A stretch of DNA of 64,000 nt from Butyriboletus loyo. Its lineage: Eukaryota; Basidiomycota; Agaricomycetes; Boletales; Boletaceae. The notes under the pieces are model-generated. The model saw only the letters and a list, made by a program, of their open reading frames with translations, did not search any database and had not been told where the DNA came from. Below, one piece after another: positions 47,801 through 61,760 of the stretch. Made by a program: the position numbers and the translations under genes. Each line of letters begins with the position of its first letter. Position 1 is the first letter of the stretch. The DNA is taken from assembly GCA_038093515.1 (NCBI GenBank), contig JBBPSI010000080.1, positions 1 through 64,000 on the forward strand. The letters run 5' to 3'.

Positions 47801-49959
47801 ACATAAAGATAGAAGATGAGAGAAGAAGTGAGGAACCAGGGTTTGCGGGCGTTACCTCTTTTGTAGACCGAGACCTAGGTGAACTACCCGCCAACGTACC
47901 TCGTGGTGTACCAAAGGGAACATCTCTCGCCTTCGTACCAGGAGAGTTCCGTTGAGATGACGATGCTGGAGTCGTCGCCTGGCTCGCCTTCATCATAGAC
48001 GAAGATGCACGAGGGAACGAGACGTTGTCTTGTGAGAGCACCTGACGAAGTTGGGCATGGGGCGTCTCCGGGTTAAGGTGATGGTCTCCCAAATACTTGT
48101 CCTCTTGAGATATCTTCGCCCTTTTAGCAGTAGCTGGAGTTTGAACAACCCATGATGCTTGGACTGTGGTGCTGTCAGCCGTCTGCCGGGGTCCTGGACG
48201 GTTGTCGGTTGTCGGTTGTCGGTCTGCTGACTGCTGAGCGTATGGAACATCTGTATGTGCGCCATCTCGAGTAGAAGGTCGAAAGGATGCGGTGAGCGTC
48301 TGGGGAACAACGATCGGGGTGGCATGAACACTAGGAGGAGCAGATGGTGCTTTTTGCATGGATGTAGAGTGACTGGGGGACATGCCGTGAAGTTGTGCGG
48401 TTTTAGGACTCGGCTGCGCAAACGACGGAGAGCCATGAGTGTGTCCAGCCTTTGGCGGACTATAATTAGTTGGATGGGCGGGTGATGGGGGGAAAGAATG
48501 CTGGTTTGGAACAGAACCTATGATTGGAATATACTGTGCGACGGATGGAGGTCGGGTAGGAGGCTCATTCGTTTGCGGCCCTTGGGAAACAGAGCGTAGA
48601 GGGCGTGGGCCAATGACTGCAGGAGGAACGACGTTATTGGCGGAGGTCCTATGCGCAGAACGAGATGGTGGTCGGCTGTGCAGATACGACGAACGTGAGT
48701 TGTCCACCCCTGTCTCTGGGTTCCCACGAGCGTAGGAGACTTTGGAGATTGGGGTGAGCAAGGCTTGACTTGATTCGTAGATTGACATGCGTTGACCAGG
48801 AGGTAGGTCGTCTCCACGAGGCTCAGTACGTGGAAGTTCCACGACAACTGGACGATCGGACTGAGCCCGAGTCTCAGAAGACTGCGATCGAGTATGACCA
48901 GAGGACTTGACAGAAGCTAACTGAGGAGGGTGGATGACGATTTCCTGTGGAGCATCTGAATGTGAAATTGCCGATGACTTAAAATGTACGTCGTGCAGAT
49001 CAGGAGGACCCTGGCCCGCGCGAATACTGACAATTTGTGGTGCAGTCGAAACCCTAGTCTCAGTGGGTAAAGCGGATGCGTTAAATCCTGGTGTCACAAG
49101 AGGAATGTCGACGTTGATCGATGCTAAAGGCTGGCGAGTGTCTTGATGCACTCCGTACCTGCCCTATGTTTGATGTAAGTTGCACAATGACGGGTCCCGG
49201 ATACTAAGAATGAGCATACCTCTGGCCTCTTCACGTCATCTCGTGGGCCCATCGACACATCATGATTGCCTCTGTCCCTCGTGGAACTGAATGTATGCCC
49301 GTCGCTTCTTTGCACAGCAGGACCCGAAGGTGTGCGTTCCATACGATGCTAGGTTCGGATATTAGGACCAGCACTACGATATGATGATCTGATATGAACT
49401 ACCTTGCCAATAACCCGTTCGGTATCACTGCCAGATTGAGCCCCTTGGGCAGTTGATGGGCGTCCCTCTCGGTGCGAGCGTTGTGACTTGGCTTTTGGTG
49501 GAAGGTAAACAGGCATTACGCGAGGGGCAGGCGGGGGTTCACCTGTCTGTTGCACGTCTGGCTGCGGCACACTGGTGGACTGGGACGGCATGGTAATGAT
49601 CGGATTCTGCGTGTTTTCAGGCTGGTGTCGACGACCCTATTGACGTGTAGGATGAGATGTGGGTGAATATAAACTGTGCTCACAACTCACAGTGGGAGCC
49701 GTCCCCTCCTCCGTCCGATGCCTTCTATGACCACTGCTTGACTCGCGGACCGAAGTGGAGTGACCTTCTCTCCCGGAAAGCGACGCCTTGGATGCATTTC
49801 TTTGTTCAGAATACGGTCCTCCCTCCGTATCGGAATCCTTGCGCCTATCGTGATGCCTGCTCCTGCTTGGTTCTTGATACCGGACTTCTGTGGCACGTTC
49901 ACGATGTCGCTCAGCCCTCGCTCTGTCCTTGTATCTGTTTTCGAGCTCGGCAGCATATT

Positions 49960-49990
<31 letters not shown>

Positions 49991-50659
49991 TTCTCTGTCT
50001 CTCTCCCTCCCCCTTTCCTTCTCCTTCTCCCTCTCCCTCTCCCGGTCTTGGTCTCTGTAGGGATCCTTGTGGCGCCGCGAAGAGGACACCTCCTTCGGGG
50101 GATTCCAGAATGCTTGGTTTACTGGGGCCGAGAGAGGAGGCTGCGTTGAAGAGTGAACGGGACGGGAAGGATGTCTCGAAGCCCTGGCCATGTCTTCGCC
50201 ACTGGATACCTGGTCGTAGGCAGATTGGTGGGTTGGAGCGGGTTGTCTTGAGGGTCTTGGATCAGGTGGCTCTGGATGGGGTTTGCGAGATGAGCTAGCT
50301 GCTGGGTGCGAGGGTTGTGGGTAATGATAACCGGATGAGGAGTACTGCGCGGAAGGGCGCATCGCGTGTTGATAGGCTTTGCTTATTGAGGGAGCCTGTG
50401 CAGAGGAGTGATGATGGGAGGAATATGGCACTGCGGAGGGATCCTGACGATGAGGCCGAGAAGATTGTCTCGGGTCATTGTATCGGGTATCGTGGGGTGG
50501 ATAAGACCTTGGGTCGTATGAATGGGCTGGCAAAGTGGCAGAACGGTTTCGGCGGCGGTCAGAATCATAGTCGGGAGGATGCTTGTCGGTGGGGACCCAT
50601 GGCTTGAAAGGATCGGCTGCTGGGCGGTCGTCACGCCGGCGAGTATTATGACTATTCAT
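44861..50659 (-). CDS. 1,840-residue Pro/Ser/Thr-rich disordered protein
   Basis: Function not recognised. Six minus-strand exons: 49691-50659, 49403-49636, 49220-49348, 47856-49163, 45202-47796 and 44861-45148. All are multiples of three (all introns phase 0). The N-terminus (MNSHNTRRRDDRPAADPFKP) leads into an Arg/Tyr/Ser/His-rich region, then an Arg-Glu/Lys-Glu run near residue 205-245. The next 1,400 residues are Pro/Ser/Thr/Gln-rich with many SP and TP sites. Near the C-terminus, GLFGLFRTRTLS and GRVLDPIAIPPLP look more ordered, and the end KRKRLVRRPSGRAATPGPPRS is basic. No domain, signal peptide or membrane helix. A scaffold or RNA/chromatin-associated protein is conceivable, but nothing proves it. 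Confidence 0.72.
49960..50045. repeat. Polypyrimidine CT/TTC tract coding Arg-Glu and Lys-Glu
   Basis: The plus strand is almost pure C/T here. On the minus strand it codes alternating Arg/Lys and Glu in the disordered protein. Unit lengths of 6 keep the reading frame. Confidence 0.8.
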
Positions 50660-51708
50660 GCAAAAGAGCAAAATACAAAACGAAGCGAACTAAGGTAAAA
50701 AAAGGCGCTCTTGAAGATGGAGGGAAGGAGGGAAGGGACTGAGGAGAGGAGAGATGCCGGGCTGTCGACATGAGGCCCAACTTGGACTGGCTACGGCGCT
50801 ATGAAGGTACCTTACGTTCTCGAGGCGACCGTTTCTGTCCTCGCAGCGGCTGTCTCAGTGGGAAAACATATTCCAGACATTGCTGATCCCATCTCCGACT
50901 TTTGATACTGCATGACCGCTGGGTGGCAGACCTGAACGACCCGAATGCAGTATCGAGGCCCTCAGCGCCGATGGTCGACATCGCAACCCCCTCATTCACT
51001 GCGGCTCGGGCGTCCACAACGTGCCCCCCCCCTTTCTTATCAGCACGCGTTGACCCGCAGACAATACACGTCCGCGGCAGGGCTCACGTTCAGGCTGTGT
51101 TTGCGGGATATCCCGAGGAAGAACTTATTATTCATATGTACGCGACATGTCTGCCAAGCACGACTCCATGGCGCTACAGAGATAGCGCGCCAAACAAGAG
51201 CGCGACGGGCGGTGTCGAGCGCGCTGGAGACTATCCCCAGATGGCGTGACCCCAAGACGGGGCCAGCCGAGGCTCGACCTACTCTTACACGATTTTGACT
51301 CATTACCGACAGTGGACAGCGGAGAGGCTGGTGGTGACGCGTGGCCACCCTGTCGAGACAATTTAAGGATCGTGTGGTGAAAAAGAAGGAGGGAAAATTT
51401 AATGGTTCAGATTGGGAGAGCGGACAGAGTCAAGTTTTGGGTGGAGACGAGCTTATGAGGGGGTGGTGGGGGGTGGGGGGGTTGCTTATGCAATCTATGA
51501 GTCGGGCACGATTTCCCACCGACTTTGTCAGTTCATTCACCTCTGCGATAATATCCTGTTCCCCTCCTACTCGTCCTGCTGGACGTCTGACTCTCCAGTC
51601 ACTCATCCCGCCCATCTCCACCCAAGCCCTCGCCATTTCCATTCTCCGTGCGCACCTCCCCCGATCTCAACACAACCCTCGCCCAACTCATCCCCCCCTT
51701 CCGATACC
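50660..51708. other. Divergent upstream region, disordered-protein gene and USP7-like gene
   Basis: About 1.05 kb between two divergent starts. No exon is supported. It contains a G-run block at 51458-51481. Short open frames on both strands show no resemblance to known proteins. Confidence 0.45.
51458..51481 (+). promoter_or_regulatory. G-run block, possible G-quadruplex upstream of USP7-like gene
   Basis: Runs of 5, 2, 6 and 7 G separated by single T lie about 230 bp upstream of the ATG on the coding strand. The sequence can form four G-tracts if the long runs are split. Effect on transcription is inference. Confidence 0.35.
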
Positions 51709-55952
<4,244 letters not shown>

Positions 55953-56148
55953 TGTGTAGCTGTAAACTTTAGCTTTGATTGGGTTGTGTTCCACGTATGG
56001 TCTTTCTAATTTTACGCATTGTACCTTTCCGGCTCAATTTTTTTTCCTTTTGGTACTTGAATGCAAACTCTGCCCAAAATTCAGATGTCCAATGCAACAT
56101 GATATGTATTAGAGTGGGTGCCAGAGGTATCAGGAATGTGCACATCAA

Positions 56149-57122
56149 CTACTTTCGCTTTTTGTTCTTTTTCGGCTAAAGATTGCCTGTCTGAGATAAA
56201 ATGCAGAATAAGGCATGGTTGACTCACTGATTTTGAAGACGCTTGTGGGGTGTTTACCTCACCGTCGCTCGTTATACCCTCGGCGCGGCCAGAAACGGGC
56301 AGAGGGAGACCATTGGTAGGCCCGCCAGGCGTGGTTGGTATCAGTGAGGCTACGGGGACAGGAGACTGATGTGCTTGTGCCTGTGACTGTGCTTGAGCTC
56401 TGAGTTGTGCTTGTGCTTGTGCAGCCGCAAATAAGGCAGCTGCTGGTGTGCCAGGCGGTGGTGGTGCACCCGACAAAACAGGTTGCAATATTGGCACATC
56501 GATCTTCTGGCCAATCTTGCCGTATTTTTGTTCTGGTGCATCTTCAGGGTAAGGTGGAAAAGCGATGAAATGATGTGAAATCCCAACCTTTGCTTGCCCT
56601 CGAGGCTGCGGTGCCATCAAAAATGCTGCGCATCTTTTCGTTTGCGATGAGTTCACCAGCGGTCTGGAAGATGACGGTGCCCCAGCCCTCGACGAATGTA
56701 TTTGCTTCGGCAACGACTTCCATGATCTCTGCCTCGAGCTCTTTCTCTGCTTGAAGTAGACTGTTCCATAGGTCATCGCCGATGGAGCCTTTCTGGAGTA
56801 GGTTCTGGAGCGCTGGTTTGTCTTCGCGAAGTTTCACTACACGGGTAACATCCGTCATTGCGCGTCTGACGAGCGCAGCCTTGAGAAGCGCTTCGTGCAC
56901 AGGGGGGTCGTTCTGCTGGAGCAAAGTGACATAGACATCACGCTCGGGATGCGAAGGGAAATATGGTGCGTATAATTTGCCTAGTAGATTGTTAGGGCGA
57001 GTGCAACCTGAGGACGCGAGAGGTGCTTTACCTGCGTTGCGCTTTCTATAAAAATGAGAGAATATGAGTAAACTTGAGATGACTATGCCGATGTATAGGA
57101 CTGGAACGAGCACCGAGGCCAT
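56149..57122 (-). CDS. SEC66: Sec63 complex subunit Sec66 (Sec71)
   Basis: ER membrane protein of the Sec62/63 post-translational translocation complex. Exons on the minus strand: 57032-57122, 56588-56980, 56228-56541 and 56149-56175; 274 aa. It starts MASVLVPVLYIGIVISSLLI, one N-terminal signal-anchor helix, then FYRKRNAGKLYAPYFPSHP. The conserved core reads RDVYVTLLQQ, LLKAALVRRAMTDVTRVVKL, REDKPALQNLLQKGSIGDDL and AEKELEAEIMEVVAEAN. A Gln/Ala/Pro-rich tail follows. The last exon adds a Lys-rich end (PKKNKKRK). The tail is longer than in yeast Sec66. Confidence 0.92.
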
Positions 57123-57283
57123 GGTGTGGAGGACAATGAACGCTCACCGCGCCGCTCAGTCGACGTGTCTTGTGCTGCATAGCCACCCGGCGGTTTGCGG
57201 AGTAGTCGCCCTGCCGGATTACCGGGGCGCGATGCCGACTAGCCCAACCCCCACTCACTCACTCACTTACTCTCACTTCCACC

Positions 57284-59491
57284 ATGCTTGCCCGTAGCGC
57301 TTCTCTGTCACTCCTCCGGAACGTCTCCCCCAGTGTCGGCTTCCGTCGCTGGGCGTCCACCAAAGTACCATGTTTACACCTTTAGCTACCTTATTCGTCC
57401 ACTTAACATAAGTCTTGACAGTCTCTCAGGGACACCCTTCAAGAGGTCATCCCGGCGAAGCAGGAACAGTTCAAGAAACTCGTAAGATAGCATCCTTGCC
57501 ATACTCCAGAATGCTTACTTTGCTCTGCCAGAAAGCCGAGCATAGTCAGGCAGTGGTGGGTGAGATCAAGGTAAAGTCAGACTCAGTCGCTTCCATCGTC
57601 GTTTCACGCGTCTTGTAGGTCGAGAACATCATCGGTGGCATGAGAGGCCTAATGGCCATGCTCTGGGAGGCTTCGGTCCTAGATCCCAATGAGGTCGGTC
57701 GCATTTTCCGCTCTGTCCGAACCTTGGCATTCACGTTCTTGTGATCAAGGGCATTCGTTTTCGCGGCCTCACCATTCCCGACTGCCAAAGCGTTCTTCCA
57801 CCTGCACCTGGAGGCAAAGAGATGACCGCTGAGAGTATGCTCTGGCTCTTGCTCACTGGCCGGGTCCCATCTCCGAACGAGAGTTATCAACTTTCGGCAG
57901 AACTTGCCGAGAAGGCCGAGTTGCCAGCATTCGTAGATAAACTTATTGATTCGTGCGTATGCTTATTTTGGACTGACCTTCAGCGCATCATGACGCCGTT
58001 ACATACAGTCTTCCGAGCACTCTTCACCCTATGACCCAACTTGGCATGGGTGTCGCTGCTTTGAATCATGACAGCCAGTTCCAAGCTGCGTACGAGCGCG
58101 GGATCAAGAAGAGCGAGTACTGGATATATACGCTCGAAGACTGTTTGAACCTCATCGCCAAGTTGCCCGCCCTGGCCGTACGCATCTATCGAAACGTATA
58201 CCACCCAGATAAGGCAATCGCCCCTGTCGACAAGAACTTGGACCTTGTGGGTGAGCCTGACTCCACTGGCCACATATGAATGATGCGACTTGCTACAGGG
58301 AACTACTCCAACATGCTTGGATTTGGCCACAATGAAAGTCTGACTGAGTATCTCCGTTTGTACATCGCCCTCCACGGTGATCATGAGGGTGGGAATGCCT
58401 CTGCGCATGCGTCCCGTATGTTTCGTGTTTGTGGACAGTAGGCGCGCATCTCATCTCGATCTAGACCTCGTTGGCTCGACATTGTCTGATCCTTATATTT
58501 CCTACTCGGCTGCACTCTTTGCCCTCGCTGGACCTCTCCATGGGTGCGTATATGCGTTCTTTGGAATACCGCCTGGATTGACTCGGACACATAGTCTTGC
58601 CAACCAAGAGGTATTGAGGTGGCAGATGGCTATGCAGAAAGAGATCGGTGACAACACTAGTCACGAAAACATCAGAAAATACCTTTGGAAAACGCTCCGA
58701 GGCGGTCAAGTCGTACCAGGGTATGTACCAAGACATCTTCTTAACCGACTTCTCCTGCATATTCTTCAGATATGGCCACGGTGTTCTTCGCAACCCTGAT
58801 CCCCGTTTCATTGCCCTTCAAGAATTTTGCAAGACCCGACCTGACCTCCAAGCAAGTCCCATGATCCAGCTTGTTCAGAAGGTACGGTATGTTGCAAGTA
58901 TAGAGACTGTTGCTGAGTAGCTGTAGACTGCCGAAGTTGCCCCCGACGTCTTGAAGGAACATGGCAAGGTGCGCATCTAACACGTTCGTCCAAGCACATT
59001 TCCTAACTATCTGATAGACAAAGAACCCCTACCCCAACGTCGATGCTACGTCCGGTATGTCGCTGTATGCTGATGACTCGATATATCGTTGAGTTCGTTG
59101 GATAGGATGCGTGTTGTACCATTACGGTCTGACCGAGTTCAAGGTACTGTCATGCGCTTGATCAAATAGTTGAGCTCTGATTTATTCGTCGATCAAGTAT
59201 TACACCGTAATCTTCGGTGTATCGAGAGGTGAGACCAACTTTAGCTCCAGTTAATTGAGGCTAATCGGTTCCCGTAGCTCTGGGAGCTTTGACCCAACTG
59301 GTGTGGGCACGAGGTACGTCTTCTTTCTGCCAAGAAAGGGGCGTATTTGATGTGACGTGATTCGGTAGCTTTGGGATTGCCGCTCGAGAGACCGAAATGT
59401 AAGCCACCGTTAAGCTGCCCTCTGCCGCGATATTGAATATATCCCTCTAGCATATTCCATGGATGCTCTGGAAAAACTCATCAAGAACTGA
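57284..59491 (+). CDS. CIT1: Mitochondrial citrate synthase
   Basis: TCA-cycle enzyme condensing acetyl-CoA with oxaloacetate. I trace 17 exons from 57284 to a stop at 59489-59491; all splices read GT-AG in phase. The presequence is [14 protein letters not shown] with later RRWASTK. Then [46 protein letters not shown] and [15 protein letters not shown] with the first catalytic His. [37 protein letters not shown] (a conserved His region) and [12 protein letters not shown] (catalytic Asp in DPR) follow. The C-terminal third is cut into six coding pieces of about 30-60 nt. The end [11 protein letters not shown] is typical. The family call is secure; small 3' exon edges may shift by a few bases. 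Confidence 0.94.
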
Positions 59492-59968
59492 TTGCTCTTG
59501 ACAGATGACTGGACCATTTCCCCTCAAGTGATGTTAGATTTGCAGGGAGGAAACTTGTCATTATTTTTATGATTGGGAATGATATTGGCGGTTTTTGCGT
59601 CAGTGATCGCATTCCCTGTAAGCTACTGCGAAATGTAATACAACAAGGTGCATGGCAGACGAAGCGAGGCTTGATTATCTTACAGCCCGGGTCAAAGGAC
59701 AGGGTGGTAACTACCGAGGCTTGCACTTATCCGCATAATCAATCAACCAAATGCCCAGCACTCTAACAATTTGGAGAGGAGATAGAGTCCGAGATACTCG
59801 ATCAGACACGGAGAACAAAAAAGAAAAAGGTGGGACCCGACCAAGCCACCTAATAAATTCGACCTTGACGGAGAATAAGACGAGGAAAATCGAGGTATGA
59901 AAGAGAGGAAACAAGCATTTGAACGCGATATCCAATCAATCGACAACATGGGGATTAATGAGCGACGT
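59492..59968. other. Convergent 3' flanks of citrate synthase and the orphan gene
   Basis: This 477-bp stretch lies between two facing stop codons. No supported exon, RNA gene or repeat. Likely two 3' UTRs. Confidence 0.45.
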
Positions 59969-61379
59969 TCAGAACCTCCTTGGGGCGGCGCCTTGGGACG
60001 GGGACTGACCAGGGGGCAGCATATGCTGAGGCAACTGTTGCGGAGGCGGCGCACGGACAGCGACCAGACCCTGCGGAGGCATACCGCCTGGAGGACCTGG
60101 CATTCCAGGACGCTGTCCTGGGGGTGCACGTGCTCCTGGTCCTGAACCATACCCGTGTGTCGGGGTAGGGTAGCCACCGAGTACAGCTGGATTTGGTGGG
60201 GGACCCTGGCCAGGCGCAAAGCCTCGCGGGGGTGGGAATCCCTGAGGGGGACGACCACCAGGACCAGGTGCTGGGGAGATAGCAGATTGACCATGAGGAG
60301 TTGGTGGGCCACGGGAGGGGGATTGGTGTGGTGGGGGACCTTGACGTGGCTGACCTGCTGGGTTAGGTACTGAACCGGGATCGTGGAGCGCGACAGGCGC
60401 TGGACGCCCTCCTTGGCCAGGTGCACCATTCGGGATCGGAGCAGATGAGGGATTCTTCTCGGCAATCTTTATAATTTCATCACTACAGATAAGGAAGCGA
60501 ATGAACAGACAAGGTGTGATGGTGAGTCACGCGATGATGATGGCACAAGCAAGGTCAAAAATGGGCGTGCGGCTAAGAACAGCATTGACAGAACTTACTC
60601 TAGTAGATTAAGTGCTGCGCAGAGGACGACCCATTCGACGCAGTCTTCGTTACCTTCACCCAGGGTCTGCCATACGGCCTTTTCCTCGGGTGTTTTCCCT
60701 GTGATGCTTATTCTAGTTCCGCCACCGTTGGGACCGGGTGGATTTTTTTGTATCTTTCCAAACTCGATGCGCTTGGGGGGTATATTGTGACCTGCATATG
60801 CAAAGTAGAACATGCTCCAGAAGGCAGCATTGGGGTTGGGCTTTGAGATTTGAAAGAGAGGGAGGTCAGGGGAGTCTGGAGAAGGGAGGGAAAGTTTGTA
60901 TATAGGGGAAATAACACCAGTGTTAGTGATGGACCACTTGAGATTGCGGGAGGCCTCGCAGCGAACGACACGTGCGGCAGAGGAGGTGGAGTGGCCTGGA
61001 TCGGAGGCAGAGGACTTGTTAGGATTCTGACGAGGGGGGAACAACTTGGCGACGCAGAGGTCACCCTGGGGTGAGGGGGTCAAGAGGTAGTTCTCAGAGT
61101 TCTGTGAGAAGATGAGACAGGGGAGGGAGGACGGTGATAAGGGGGACGTACGTAGTTTGTGTGGAGGTATGAGTAGAGAATGTTGGTTGGCTGACCTGTG
61201 AGAGAGATGAGGGGAAAGGACGGCTGACAAGTGGGCTGGCGGCGCACCATGTGGGGTAACGATGAGGGTGGGGAGATGGTTTGGGACGGGAGGGTGGGTT
61301 GGGGAGGTGTAGACAGCGTAGATGGCTAGGAAAGTGAGGGCGTTGCTGTGGACGAGGAATGGAGGGACTCACCGGCCAT
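59969..61379 (-). CDS. Unknown protein: folded N-half, Pro/Gly-rich C-half; 7-nt first exon
   Basis: Family not recognised. Minus-strand exons: 61373-61379 (7 nt), 61248-61325, 61152-61195, 60599-61101 and 59969-60482; 381 aa. The N-terminal 210 residues look folded: MAAIYAVYTSPTHPPVP, GQPTNILYSYLHTNYNSENY, DLCVAKLF, SRNLKWSITNTGVISPIYKL, FWSMFYFAYAGHNIPPKRIE, EEKAVWQTLGEGNEDCVEW, then VVLCAALNLLDDEIIKIAEK. The rest is Pro/Gly/Gln-rich, with GPPGGMPPQ- and PPPQQLPQH-like runs. No signal peptide or membrane helix. Divergent from the B56 gene. It is probably a conserved fungal protein of unknown role, but I cannot name the family. Confidence 0.62.
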
Positions 61380-61760
61380 CGCTGTATGGATGAAAGTGCT
61401 GCTGCAACAGTTGCGAGCCGGACTGAGGGTCAAAAAAGGAAACAATACGACTGTGCAGCCAGCTGGGAACGACCAGGCCTCGTGTCCCTCCAGGCCCGTT
61501 AAACGGCACGGCAGTCGCACAGGCGCCGTGTCCACCCGTCCCGTCGCTGTCGAGATCGCCCTCGCGTCGCCCTCGTCAGCACCGTGCAACACAGCGCCCA
61601 CACCGGTAGCGCGTGACGTGACCAGTTGTGACCGCTGATCACGTCGGTGGTGTTCATCGATTCCGTCCTACTGGCCCACCGACACCCTCGACGTCCTCCG
61701 CAGTCCGGTACAGATCACATAGGCCCCGTCGCAGACATACGCTCTGCCATCGTATTCGCT
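61380..61760. other. Divergent promoter between the orphan gene and PP2A B56
   Basis: This 381-bp stretch separates two divergent ATGs. No motif stood out and no exon is supported. Confidence 0.45.

Noticed and set aside
49657..50298. Leu/Ser-rich plus-strand open frame that looks membrane-like
   Set aside because: Complement of the Arg-Glu/Lys-Glu polypyrimidine tract of the disordered protein.
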